Of a stretch of 64,000 bases of DNA, positions 1 to 8,740 are shown piece after piece. The position numbers and the translations under genes are program-made. Source of the stretch: an uncultured Draconibacterium sp. (lineage in GTDB: Bacteria > Bacteroidota > Bacteroidia > Bacteroidales > Prolixibacteraceae); the NCBI RefSeq assembly GCF_963676815.1, contig NZ_OY781365.1, positions 6,172,501 to 6,236,500 of the forward strand. The letters run 5' to 3'. The notes below the pieces were generated by a model. That model did not search any database. It was not told the DNA's origin and saw nothing but the letters and a program-made list of their open reading frames with translations. Numbering within the stretch: the stretch's first letter is position 1; the number at the start of each line of letters is the position of its first letter.

Positions 1-873
1 CAGCTTATACAAATCGAAATAAAACAGAGACGGACGATTACCATTTAAGTTTGACTCCATTTTACTGCGATATTTTCGAAATATCCGCCCAACAAAACGC
101 GAAGGAATAATAAATGTTATCTGGCTGTATTTTCGTAAAAAGTTAACTTGCCGAAAAAACATTCTGTCGCCATCAAGCAACTCCTCTCCTATTTTTTTCA
201 AATTCTCGAGGGCCAAACAACTCTTTTTCAAAAAAGCCTGAGCACTTTCAAGGCCGGTATGTTCCAACGGATTATCGATATGAAATATCTCTACGCCGGC
301 ACAATATAAATCGTACCCCAAAAGTGTATCTTCGTGCCCGTATTCGCGCAATTCTTCTCTAAAGTGCACCTGATTAAAAAGCTCCTTTGCAATAAAAAAA
401 TTATTGGAAGTTATAATAAAACCTTTGCTTTGGTTTCGTGCTGATGCCGATACCGCCTCGCGTTTCGTTCCGTATGTCCAGCGTAATAATTTTTCCGAAT
501 CAGCCGGTTTTTGTTTTGAATAGGCTGTTCCGCCACACAAAACACGATTTGCTGTTTTATGCTCCAGGTAATTTTTCAGGTAATCGGGTTTTATAACTTT
601 CGAGTCTGCATCAATAAACAACAACCAATCGAAAACCGATTCAGCCCCCATCTTATTACGGATGGAAGCCCGCCCGAGATTCTTTTCCATCTCCTTATAA
701 ACAACATTAGCCTTGCTTTTAACAATGCGGTTTAACGATTTAAAAATCTCATCCGAGCCATCATCATAAACCCTTATTTCAAAATCAATCGATAATTTTG
801 TTGCCTGATTATAAAGCTCGTTAACCAAATCAATAACTTCAACGTTATATACCGGGATATTTACCGAAAGCAT
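1..873 (-). CDS. Glycosyltransferase family 2, partial at left edge
   Basis: The reading frame is open from the ATG at 873 down to base 1, so the C-terminus lies outside the window; 291 codons are visible. The N-terminus has the GT-A nucleotide-binding layout: a beta-strand start (MLSVNIPVYN), a DDGS motif at residues 37-40, and a DxD-type DAD motif at 88-90 after the hydrophobic strand WLLFI. A later GHEDTLLGYDL stretch resembles the ED catalytic-base region of GT2 enzymes. No signal peptide is visible, so it is probably a cytoplasmic transferase for envelope or exopolysaccharide glycans. Acceptor and donor cannot be told from this sequence. Confidence 0.85.
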   Translation of the reverse strand, partial: MLSVNIPVYNVEVIDLVNELYNQATKLSIDFEIRVYDDGSDEIFKSLNRIVKSKANVVYKEMEKNLGRASIRNKMGAESVFDWLLFIDADSKVIKPDYLKNYLEHKTANRVLCGGTAYSKQKPADSEKLLRWTYGTKREAVSASARNQSKGFIITSNNFFIAKELFNQVHFREELREYGHEDTLLGYDLYCAGVEIFHIDNPLEHTGLESAQAFLKKSCLALENLKKIGEELLDGDRMFFRQVNFLRKYSQITFIIPSRFVGRIFRKYRSKMESNLNGNRPSLFYFDLYKL

Positions 874-986
874 ATTTTTTATTTACAGGGCTTGAATTTA
901 CAACATTTCGCGTTCAAAACAATTATTCTGTAAACAAGTCATTTTGTGTAATTATTTTAATTTTATCACTTTATTTTAAATTGCTT

Positions 987-2381
987 ATGACACGATTACT
1001 GTTTTTGTTTTTTATAATTTTTAGCTTTCAGATTAGCGCACAAAACTATCGTATACAGGTTCAGCTTGACGGAGCTCCAAATAAAACGGTTCAGCTTGCC
1101 TATCACTACCTTGGTAAAATATATGCTGCCGATAAAACCACTTTAGACGAAAACGGACAAGGCACTTTTTCCGGCGATAGTCTTTTAGCGCAAGGTTTGT
1201 ATAAAATTTTGGTGGATAAAGACCATCATTTCGACTTTTTATTGGGAGCCGACCAGGATTTTAAATTAAGCAACTCAACTTTTGATGGCGCCGATTCGAA
1301 AATAGTAGGTTCTGAAGAATCAGAAGCGTTTATCGATTACATGATTTTTTTACGCGACCTGCAACAACAAAGTGCATCGTTAAACGAAGCTTATAAAAAT
1401 GCTAATGATGCAGAAAGAAGCAAAATTACAGAACAACGCGAGGCGCTAAATACAAAAATGCATGATTACTGGTTGACCGTAGATAAGAAGTTCCCCGACT
1501 CATTTTTATACAAATTTATTACGGCCAACTATGTTCCTGCTCTCGATGAATCAACACTTCCGAAAGAAGTTGCAGAGAACGACTCGTTGTTACTTTTGGC
1601 TAAATTTAACTACCAACAAAAGCACTATTGGGATTATTTTGATTACACCGACGAACGTTATCTTTATACGCCTTTTTATAAAACAAAACTTGAAACGTGG
1701 TTTACCAAAGTGCTTTACCCGGAATACGATTCGGTAAAACCGTATGTTTACAAATTCATTGAAGATGTAAAACCCAGTAAACGTATTTTTCAATTTGCTA
1801 CATCCTATTTTCTGAATAGCAGTATTAACAGCAACATAATGGGAATGGATGCGCTGTTTATCGATATTGCCCGCGATTATTATTTGAGTGGTGAAGCTTT
1901 TTGGGCTTCAGAAGAATCACTAGAAGCCATTCGCGAAAATGTGCTTTTTATACAAGATAATCTTATTGGACAAATTGCTCCCGACCTTACACTTGAAAGT
2001 TTCGATGGAGAGTTTATAAACCTGCACCAAATTGAATCGAAATTAACAGCTGTACTCATTTACGAACCCAATTGCTCGCACTGCAAAGTTTTTGTTCCCG
2101 AATTTTATAAAGAGGTTTATTTGCCATACAAAGACAAAGGACTCACCGTTTTTGCCATTTATTCGATGGATGACAAAGAAGAATGGGCAGAATTTCTCAC
2201 CAAACACAATATGTTCGACTGGATTAATGTGTGGGACGAGCATCACTCTTCGCGTTTTAAAATTAAATACGATGCCCGAAAAACACCGGGGATTTACCTG
2301 CTTGATGAAAACAAAAAAATTATAGGTAAAAAAATGACCGTTGAGCAATTAAAAGAAATAATTCCTATTGAATTGAACTAA
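987..2381 (+). CDS. Thioredoxin-fold (TlpA/DUF5106-like) periplasmic protein
   Basis: A 464-residue protein with an N-terminal signal peptide (MTRLLFLFFIIFSFQISAQ). An upstream TTG at 981 is in frame, but ATG 987 gives the cleaner signal sequence. Residues ~20-100 look like the DUF4369-type beta domain common in Bacteroidota, the middle is helical, and the C-terminal ~130 residues form a thioredoxin domain with the redox pair CSHC (nucleotides 2073-2084) and a downstream cis-proline region (RKTPGIYLL). The family is usually an envelope thiol-disulphide oxidoreductase; the substrate is unknown. It is transcribed apart from the left-edge glycosyltransferase and followed 41 bp later by an NTF2-like gene, perhaps co-transcribed. 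Confidence 0.85.
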   Translation: MTRLLFLFFIIFSFQISAQNYRIQVQLDGAPNKTVQLAYHYLGKIYAADKTTLDENGQGTFSGDSLLAQGLYKILVDKDHHFDFLLGADQDFKLSNSTFDGADSKIVGSEESEAFIDYMIFLRDLQQQSASLNEAYKNANDAERSKITEQREALNTKMHDYWLTVDKKFPDSFLYKFITANYVPALDESTLPKEVAENDSLLLLAKFNYQQKHYWDYFDYTDERYLYTPFYKTKLETWFTKVLYPEYDSVKPYVYKFIEDVKPSKRIFQFATSYFLNSSINSNIMGMDALFIDIARDYYLSGEAFWASEESLEAIRENVLFIQDNLIGQIAPDLTLESFDGEFINLHQIESKLTAVLIYEPNCSHCKVFVPEFYKEVYLPYKDKGLTVFAIYSMDDKEEWAEFLTKHNMFDWINVWDEHHSSRFKIKYDARKTPGIYLLDENKKIIGKKMTVEQLKEIIPIELN

Positions 2382-2422
2382 CAATCATTTAAACCTGTTA
2401 TCTTGAATAAAATTGCAGGAAT

Positions 2423-2896
2423 ATGAATGAACAATTCAGTAAAAACGATATTTTACAACGTCAGTACGACTGGGGTAACGGAATTATTCGCATTGGTAAA
2501 ATTTATACCGAAAAAGGTGATTATGTAAAAGCAGCCAAAGAACACATTGCCGACCTTTACGGTTACGGAGAAAGTAAAGTACTTTTTAAGCCAACAAAAG
2601 CCACCGATCCGCAATTTAGAGCAGGCAAAGAAGAGGCGCTTTCATATTTTGTTGGCGGAAACAACAAATTTCCTGAGGACCAAGGATTTGCTCTTCAACC
2701 CTGGGAAAAGGTACGTTTTGAAGTGCACGATTTTATAGCAAACTTTAAACAGGCTATAGTTATGGGAAACTACTTTTTTATTGATGCCAATGGAGCGGAA
2801 ACAAAAGTAGAATACACGATGGGTTTTTTCAGAGCCGCCGACAACTCGTTAAAACTAAATCTGCACCATTCTTCATTCCCTTTCAAACCGGAATAG
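2423..2896 (+). CDS. SnoaL/NTF2-like family protein
   Basis: A 157-residue cytoplasmic-looking protein without signal peptide or membrane segment. It has an N-terminal helix followed by alternating strands and motifs such as DQGFALQPWEKVRF and LKLNLHHSSFPF, which I recognise from a conserved Bacteroidota/proteobacterial NTF2-like family sometimes mislabelled as phosphoribosyl-AMP cyclohydrolase. No cyclohydrolase metal motif is visible, so that name is not supported. NTF2-like folds are cone-shaped pockets used for small-molecule binding or isomerisation; the substrate is unknown. It ends 14 bp before the stop of the convergent protease gene. Confidence 0.6.
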   Translation: MNEQFSKNDILQRQYDWGNGIIRIGKIYTEKGDYVKAAKEHIADLYGYGESKVLFKPTKATDPQFRAGKEEALSYFVGGNNKFPEDQGFALQPWEKVRFEVHDFIANFKQAIVMGNYFFIDANGAETKVEYTMGFFRAADNSLKLNLHHSSFPFKPE

Positions 2897-2910
2897 CCCG
2901 AATAAGCTTA

Positions 2911-5112
2911 TTACCACGGCACAAACGAAATTTTTCGGGTAACAAAAGAATCTCCATACGGAAAACGAACAAAATAAACGCCGGGCGTTTTGCCAAGCAA
3001 ATTAAGTTTTACACGGTAAGTATCGGCATTTGAAACCGAAGTTCTCATCTCCTGCCCTACTAAATTGTAAACCGTAACATCCTCCGGATTTATTGTTTTA
3101 TCCGACTCAAGCGTTAACTCTCCTGCTGTAGGATTCGGATAAATCCAAACATTTTCAGGCTGCTCAACAATAGGAGTATCTGTAATAACACGGTAATTAC
3201 AAGCAATCAGTTCCATCACATTTACCATTGCATAATTTTGCGTATTTAACGACGCAAAACTTTCCCAGCTACCGCTTTGTCGTAGATAAAGATGATTAGC
3301 GGCATTATCATATTCGCGCAACGATTGATAAATAGCAAAAGTATCGGCTGGTTGAATGTTGCTTAATTCGAAACCAACAAAAAAAGTGTCGGCAGGTTCT
3401 ACCATTTGGTCAAAGCCTACAAAATTCATCGCATCTTCGGCCCAGTTATCTATGGTAACTACCTTACTGTAAATCAATTCTTCAGGCACACTATTTCCAT
3501 TGTATACTTTTACTGTAATTCGGCTATTGTTATTGTTAGTAACCAATTTACCCACTCCAAATGCAACACCATCCAGTATTTCATTTCCATCAATTGAATA
3601 ACGCTCCACAATCTCTGTTATGCCTGCCGAATTACTTCCTCCCCAATAGCCCGAAGTTTCGCCTGAAATTGTTATGGCAATATTTCCATGCTCATCAGTA
3701 TCATTCAAATGCGTAAATGCATTACACAAATCGTTATTTGTATTGAATTGTTTTCCGCTTAAAGATAGAACTCCTGTTTGATTAGGATCGAGCCAGTGTT
3801 TCAACTGTTTTGTTGTGTCTGAACTGTAATCCCATTGCATCGAAAAACGTGCATAAAAATCGTTCACCGGATTACCACATAAGGCAGCTCCTCCCGACAA
3901 TGTTCCAATCAACTGTTCTTCCATATTAAACAGTGCTCCACCAGACGATCCTTGTTCAGTAACCCCCTCATCCCATCGTAAAATATTTAAAGAACCGTTT
4001 GAAGGATTTTTTATCGATGGCGAAGTAAATGTTGCATAATCAGGGGCATCATAATCAAACGAAACTTTTTTAACATCTCCCATTGGATGATGAATACTTA
4101 CTGTTGAGTCGGGCAATCCCGGCGATCGATCCCACCCTGCATAATACGGTCTGAAATCTGGTGGCGGCATATCATCCAGTTCTACCAGAGCAAAATCCAA
4201 ACTATCATAATGCGCTTTCATTATTGCACCTGACAGTGAATGAATAGGGTCCCCATCTAAAGGAGCACAGTATGGACTTTCGTAATTGAATGTAAATACT
4301 GTTAATTCGGCCAAACCTTCATCAAACTTATTTAATAGATCCGTGTAACAATGTGATGCTGATAATACATAAGGCCTTTCATCCTCAGAAGTATTATTCA
4401 TTAAAGTACCACTACATACCCTAAATCCATTAACAATTAACCTGCAAACAGCATCTTTTACCTGTGTCCACCGATCGCCAATTTCACAATTAACATCAAT
4501 ATTACAATCTCCGGCAGTTTCTCCCTGAATTGGACGACGATCAAATTTCAGAACGCCCATAAAATCATGATTCACATTTATAATATGAAAATCAGATGGA
4601 GTTCCCTCACTCTCCGGAACTTCGTATTGAACGGTAATCCGCTCTCCTGCAACAGGCGCAACAGCAAACTTATTCGACTGTTTGTTATTTCTTGCAGTAA
4701 ACGCCCCCAGGTAATGATTTTTCTCTTCGTTAAAAATGAACAGGCGCCCTTTCTCGTTAAGTTTAAAATCGTTGAAAATAAGGTTAAGCGAATAAGCTTT
4801 TTTCGATTCAATAGTGATTTGCCAAACATTAAATCCGGCATTGGTAGAATACCACACACCTGAGTTTGCCGGACTAAAATCAACATTATAAGTATGGGCA
4901 AAAGTTAAAGCTTTCAACTTATTAGCCGGTGCATTATTCCTGGCAATCGTTTCATCAATAACACTTTGTTTTAATGTTGGTAATATCACAACCGACTTTT
5001 CTGCACTTTTTAGGGTAACTACCTGCAACGGAAATCCACCTTCCGAAAGTTGGGCACTTACCGAATTACAAACAAAAATCAGCAAAATTAAAACAGGAAT
5101 ATAGAAACGCAT
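2911..5112 (-). CDS. Trypsin-like serine endopeptidase with T9SS sorting domain
   Basis: A 733-residue secreted protease. The frame extends upstream to 5178, but ATG 5112 places a good signal peptide at the N-terminus (MRFYIPVLILLIFVCNSVSA). After a pro/beta region (~20-195) comes a lysyl-endopeptidase-like chymotrypsin fold with triad candidates His254 (SASHCYTD), Asp306 (SLDFALVEL) and Ser390 (QGSSGGALF). A beta-sandwich follows. The C-terminus (~650-733) is a type A T9SS sorting domain with the signatures IYPNPTAGELTL and GVYFVRF and a final basic strand. The protein is therefore probably exported by the Por system and anchored or released at the surface. Trp/Cys-rich segments suggest disulphides. 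It is monocistronic and convergent with the NTF2-like gene. Confidence 0.9.
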   Translation of the reverse strand: MRFYIPVLILLIFVCNSVSAQLSEGGFPLQVVTLKSAEKSVVILPTLKQSVIDETIARNNAPANKLKALTFAHTYNVDFSPANSGVWYSTNAGFNVWQITIESKKAYSLNLIFNDFKLNEKGRLFIFNEEKNHYLGAFTARNNKQSNKFAVAPVAGERITVQYEVPESEGTPSDFHIINVNHDFMGVLKFDRRPIQGETAGDCNIDVNCEIGDRWTQVKDAVCRLIVNGFRVCSGTLMNNTSEDERPYVLSASHCYTDLLNKFDEGLAELTVFTFNYESPYCAPLDGDPIHSLSGAIMKAHYDSLDFALVELDDMPPPDFRPYYAGWDRSPGLPDSTVSIHHPMGDVKKVSFDYDAPDYATFTSPSIKNPSNGSLNILRWDEGVTEQGSSGGALFNMEEQLIGTLSGGAALCGNPVNDFYARFSMQWDYSSDTTKQLKHWLDPNQTGVLSLSGKQFNTNNDLCNAFTHLNDTDEHGNIAITISGETSGYWGGSNSAGITEIVERYSIDGNEILDGVAFGVGKLVTNNNNSRITVKVYNGNSVPEELIYSKVVTIDNWAEDAMNFVGFDQMVEPADTFFVGFELSNIQPADTFAIYQSLREYDNAANHLYLRQSGSWESFASLNTQNYAMVNVMELIACNYRVITDTPIVEQPENVWIYPNPTAGELTLESDKTINPEDVTVYNLVGQEMRTSVSNADTYRVKLNLLGKTPGVYFVRFPYGDSFVTRKISFVPW

Positions 5113-5262
5113 CGTATAAACGGTTTTTGCAGGATATGTATAATTAATTTGCGCGTAAATTACGTATTTTTTAATCAATTTATGTCAATCGCGAAACTTT
5201 TCAACAAAAACTCAAGTAATGTGTTTTATATTGCACATAACCATAACTAATAAAAAATAATT

Positions 5263-5643
5263 ATGAAAAAGTCATTCTCAATTTTCGCTGCATTTTTCTT
5301 TATGCTAACTATTGTAGCCTGGGGAACCAACAAACCCACCAAAACAAATGCAATGCCCGACGATGTGAAAGCAGTAATTGAAAACTCGTGCTTCGGCTGT
5401 CATAATACCGATTCAAGAAATGAAGACGGTAAAAAAGAGCTGGATTTTAATAAACTCGACAGTCTTTCGAAAATTAAAATGATAAGTACCTACAAAGAAA
5501 TTGGTGAAGTACTTGAAAAAAATGAAATGCCACCAAAAAAATTTCTGGAAAGATTTCCTGATAAAGCATTAAGTGAAGATCATAAACAACTGTTATTGGA
5601 TTGGTCGAAAAAAGAAGCCGAGGCCTTGGTTAAAGGAATGTAA
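5263..5643 (+). CDS. Haem-binding domain (Haem_bd) protein, CxxCH
   Basis: A 126-residue exported protein with an N-terminal signal peptide (about residues 1-22). It carries a single c-type haem motif, CFGCH, followed by a helical region and the MPPKKF segment typical of Haem_bd proteins, where Met may be the distal ligand. It is the first of two adjacent haem-motif genes; the next begins 1 bp after its stop, so the two are surely co-transcribed. The likely location is periplasm or inner-membrane face. The family is thought to take part in electron transfer or haem sensing, and the partner is not identifiable here. Confidence 0.8.
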   Translation: MKKSFSIFAAFFFMLTIVAWGTNKPTKTNAMPDDVKAVIENSCFGCHNTDSRNEDGKKELDFNKLDSLSKIKMISTYKEIGEVLEKNEMPPKKFLERFPDKALSEDHKQLLLDWSKKEAEALVKGM

Positions 5644-5644
5644 T

Positions 5645-6118
5645 ATGCGCCGAATACTTCGATTCTTATTAATAACATTGCTGCTTGTTTTTGTCGTTAT
5701 TCAGTTTTTTCAAACCGAAAAAAATAACGAAGAAATAAGCAGCAATCATATTTTTAACCAGGAAGAAGTTCCTGAGAACATACGTAATATACTTACGAAT
5801 GCGTGTTTAGATTGCCACTCGAACACAACAAATTACTGGTGGTACAATCACATTGCCCCGGTATCGTGGATGGTGGCAGATCATATAAACGAAGGAAAAT
5901 CAGAACTTAATTTTTCGGAATGGGCAAACATGGATATTTTTGAAAAAATTACAATTCTGGAAGAAATTTGCCAGGAAACAGAACGGAAATCGATGCCGTT
6001 AAAATCTTATCGTGCTATCCACCCGAAAGCGAAATTAAGTGACGAACAGATTGCGGAGCTCTGCAACTGGACCACAAAACTTGCCGAAGAATTGCTTGCA
6101 AACGCCGCCGGCGAATAA
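5645..6118 (+). CDS. Membrane-anchored Haem_bd protein, CxxCH
   Basis: 157 residues when started at ATG 5645, one base after the preceding stop codon; an open frame extends upstream but would overlap that gene by over 70 bp. An N-terminal hydrophobic anchor (~residues 5-22) is followed by the haem motif CLDCH at about residues 53-57, a WWYNH segment and the RKSMPLKSY segment matching the Met-containing loop of the upstream paralogue. The two genes look like a tandem duplication that diverged, one soluble or cleaved and this one probably anchored. This gene is longer than its neighbour and has its own aromatic-rich insertion after the haem motif. Confidence 0.8.
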   Translation: MRRILRFLLITLLLVFVVIQFFQTEKNNEEISSNHIFNQEEVPENIRNILTNACLDCHSNTTNYWWYNHIAPVSWMVADHINEGKSELNFSEWANMDIFEKITILEEICQETERKSMPLKSYRAIHPKAKLSDEQIAELCNWTTKLAEELLANAAGE

Positions 6119-6168
6119 GTTTTTACTAAAACTCTCATAAATATTATCTTTACCCAAAACAGGAAAAA

Positions 6169-6582
6169 ATGAAAGTTTTGGTAATGTATATTGACGAGTT
6201 TTCGTACCAGCCGGCACGCAAAAATCTCGACGAAGTGGAAGATATTACGGAAGGTGCTGCATTTTCTGATTCGATACTGGCCTTTATTCAGGTAGAAGAA
6301 AGCGATGAAGAGAAAGATGTAAAAAGCCAGGAAAAAAAACTGGTTAATCATTTAAAATGGACCGCCCGAAAAAACAATTGCAAGAGTGTAATTCTTCACT
6401 CGTTCGCTCACCTTTCGGAATCGAAAGCATCGGTTGATTTTACCAAAGAACTTTTCGATCTGGCAGAGAAACGACTGCAAAACGCCGATTTTACAACAGC
6501 ACAAACACCATTTGGTTATTTCCTCGATTTGAATATTAAAGCGCCTGGATTTTCTTTAGCACGAATTTGGGCAACACTTTAG
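6169..6582 (+). CDS. Free-standing archaeal-type threonyl-tRNA synthetase editing domain
   Basis: A 137-residue soluble protein whose whole length matches the N-terminal editing domain of archaeal ThrRS (tRNA-Thr_ED, a DTD-like fold): an N-terminal MKVLVMYIDEF strand, a central LHSFAHLSESK motif and a C-terminal QTPFGYFLDLNIKAPG motif. In archaea this domain removes Ser from mischarged tRNA-Thr and is related to D-aminoacyl-tRNA deacylase. The conserved FAHLS His is present, but the Lys I expect shortly after PFGY in archaeal enzymes appears to be Leu, so activity or specificity may differ. No synthetase body is attached. It lies 50 bp after the haem genes and is not obviously related to them. 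Confidence 0.75.
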   Translation: MKVLVMYIDEFSYQPARKNLDEVEDITEGAAFSDSILAFIQVEESDEEKDVKSQEKKLVNHLKWTARKNNCKSVILHSFAHLSESKASVDFTKELFDLAEKRLQNADFTTAQTPFGYFLDLNIKAPGFSLARIWATL

Positions 6583-6704
6583 ACGGTTTAAATATTAGTG
6601 AAAAGGATTAAATAATCGAGGCTTTATTCTATCATTCGGTGTTGTATTTCCAAATCTGATTTCGCATAAATAAATTCACCTATCTTTGCCGAAAATTAGT
6701 ATAC

Positions 6705-7946
6705 ATGAAATTCGAGGAATATTCCATATCGAACACCATAAAAACCAACCTTGCAAAAAACGGATTCCGTCGTCCTACCGACATTCAGTTTAAAGCAATT
6801 CCTCCCGTTTTAAGAGGCGAAGATGTTTTGGCCATTGCTCAAACCGGAACAGGAAAAACTGCGGCTTTTGCTATTCCGGTAATTCACAACATTCAACAGG
6901 CCAAGTTAAGTCAACATGTTCAGGGAATAAGCTGCCTTGTTATGGTTCCAACTCACGAGTTGGCAAAACAGATCAACGAGGTGTTTGTTTCCATTTCAAA
7001 AAATACAGGTGTGAAAACTACCGTAATTATTGGTGGTGTTGATCAGGATCCTCAAATCGACCGATTAAAAAGCGGAACCGACGTTTTGGTTGCTACACCC
7101 GGTCGCTTGTTCGATTTGGTTAGCCAGGGCCATCTAAAGCTTCATGGTGTAAAAACCTTGATACTGGACGAAGCCGATCATATGCTCGACCTTGGTTTTA
7201 TCAACGATATTAACGATTTGATTCGTTTTCTTCCTTCAAAGCGACAAACCTTGTTTTTTTCGGCCACTATAAATAAAAAGATCAAAAAGCTGGCCTATTC
7301 ATTGGTTAATAAGCCAATTCGCATTCAAATTTCGCCTAAAAATCCGGTAGCAAAAACCATCGAGCACCAGGTTGCCTTTATTGAAATGGATGATAAAAGA
7401 GCTTTTCTTGAACGCTTGGTTGATGAAAATCCCAATGCCAAAATTCTGGCTTTTGTGCGCACAAAAGTACGTGCCGAACGTGTGAAAAAAGCGATGGCTC
7501 GTGTTGAAATTGAAAGCGACACCATTCATAGTGATAAAGACCAAACAGAACGTGACCAAACAATGACACGTTTTAAAAGTGGTGCACTTAAATTACTGAT
7601 TGCAACTGATGTAAGTGCCCGTGGAATTGATATTCCTAATGTTGATTTTGTGGTTAATTACGACCTGCCCGAAGTAGCCGAAAACTACGTTCACCGCGTA
7701 GGACGAACCGGTCGTGGAAACCAAAAAGGTAAAGCTGTTTCTTTCTGCAGTGCCGAAGAACGTGAGATACTGGACGAAATTGAAAGCTTTTTGGGGAAAG
7801 ACATTCATCGACTCGAAATTGAAAAAAAGGACTACAAAGAGACTTTGGATTTTACAAAAGACACCGATTACAACTGGCAAAAGTTGATGCGCGAAAACGA
7901 ACGCGAATTAAAAGAGGTGAAAAAGAAGAAGAAAAAGAAAAAGTAA
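6705..7946 (+). CDS. DEAD-box ATP-dependent RNA helicase
   Basis: A 413-residue helicase with the full motif set: Q-motif region FRRPTDIQ (~21-28), Walker A AQTGTGKT (45-52), PTHELAKQ (82-89), VATPGR (129-134), DEAD (155-158), SAT (186-188) and HRVGRTGR in the second RecA domain. The C-terminus ends in a lysine run encoded by AAG/AAA repeats, probably an RNA-binding tail. It resembles the RhlE/DeaD group, which remodel rRNA or mRNA, often in the cold. It is monocistronic and convergent with the DUF1080 lipoprotein gene 6 bp away. The exact subfamily is not assigned. Confidence 0.93.
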   Translation: MKFEEYSISNTIKTNLAKNGFRRPTDIQFKAIPPVLRGEDVLAIAQTGTGKTAAFAIPVIHNIQQAKLSQHVQGISCLVMVPTHELAKQINEVFVSISKNTGVKTTVIIGGVDQDPQIDRLKSGTDVLVATPGRLFDLVSQGHLKLHGVKTLILDEADHMLDLGFINDINDLIRFLPSKRQTLFFSATINKKIKKLAYSLVNKPIRIQISPKNPVAKTIEHQVAFIEMDDKRAFLERLVDENPNAKILAFVRTKVRAERVKKAMARVEIESDTIHSDKDQTERDQTMTRFKSGALKLLIATDVSARGIDIPNVDFVVNYDLPEVAENYVHRVGRTGRGNQKGKAVSFCSAEEREILDEIESFLGKDIHRLEIEKKDYKETLDFTKDTDYNWQKLMRENERELKEVKKKKKKKK

Positions 7947-7952
7947 AGGTTA

Positions 7953-8633
7953 TCACTTACCTTCTATTTTATGCATGACAATATTACGCAGCTCTGCGGT
8001 TGTCATCCAGGTACATATTCCAAACGGTTTTGAAAGTGAAACTTCCGGCCGGATACTCAATTTGTGACCGGCATAATAAAATTCAACCAGTTTTCCTTCG
8101 TCAATCCAGGCGCTGATATTCGTTTCTGAAACCCGCAGCCGGATAGTATACCAAACCTCCTTTTCAAAGTTCTTTAGCACCTGAGTTTCGTTCTCCGAAG
8201 CATCGTTACCATCAATAGTGCTCAATCCTACAACCGGGCCTCCCCATCCTCCTACAACCAACGAGCAATAATTTTCGTTTACGGGGAAAGTAAGTCCACA
8301 GAAAAAGTCGTTTCCGACCATTTTGCGGGCTTCCAGTTGTACTTCGTAATTTACTTTTGGGAAAGTATCGGTCCAGGTAATTCCACTGCATCCATCGCCA
8401 TAATTAATAACGATACTTCCCTCCATAACCTTTACCGGACCTTCAGTTCCGAATGAGGTTACTTCCCAGTTTTCGAGTGTATTTCCGTTAAATAAGGCTT
8501 GCCAGCCTTCGGGAACGTTGGGCGTATATTGTTGGTTTTGTTCTGCGCCTTTTTTTGCTGAATAATTGCAAGAAGAACATAAAGTTATGAAAGCGCACAA
8601 AAAACAAACGAAAACATATCCTGAACGAGCCAT
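7953..8633 (-). CDS. DUF1080 (3-keto-disaccharide hydrolase-like) lipoprotein
   Basis: A 226-residue protein with a lipoprotein signal peptide (lipobox ending TLCSSC near residue 22). The body is a concanavalin-like beta-jellyroll of the DUF1080 type, opening with GWQALFNGNTLENWEV and containing a FFCGLTFPV strand. Related domains bind or hydrolyse sugars, and some have been described as 3-keto-glycoside hydrolases. It sits immediately downstream of the ilvC terminator and in the same direction, so it has its own promoter or depends on readthrough in the other order. The sugar substrate is unknown. Confidence 0.75.
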   Translation of the reverse strand: MARSGYVFVCFLCAFITLCSSCNYSAKKGAEQNQQYTPNVPEGWQALFNGNTLENWEVTSFGTEGPVKVMEGSIVINYGDGCSGITWTDTFPKVNYEVQLEARKMVGNDFFCGLTFPVNENYCSLVVGGWGGPVVGLSTIDGNDASENETQVLKNFEKEVWYTIRLRVSETNISAWIDEGKLVEFYYAGHKLSIRPEVSLSKPFGICTWMTTAELRNIVMHKIEGK

Positions 8634-8668
8634 TTTTATTTAAAATTACGAAAGATACAGCTCTCTTC

Positions 8669-8703
8669 AAAAAAAACTGGCCCCACCAAAAAGGCGGAGC
8701 CAG
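8669..8703 (-). terminator. Rho-independent terminator of ilvC
   Basis: On the minus strand, 38 bp after the ilvC stop, an 11-bp stem (arms 8693-8703 and 8677-8687, two G-T wobbles) with a TTTTT loop is followed by eight T at 8676-8669. Confidence 0.85.
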
Positions 8704-8740
8704 CTTCGAAATTATATGATCGTCTGTTTTTATTGATTCT

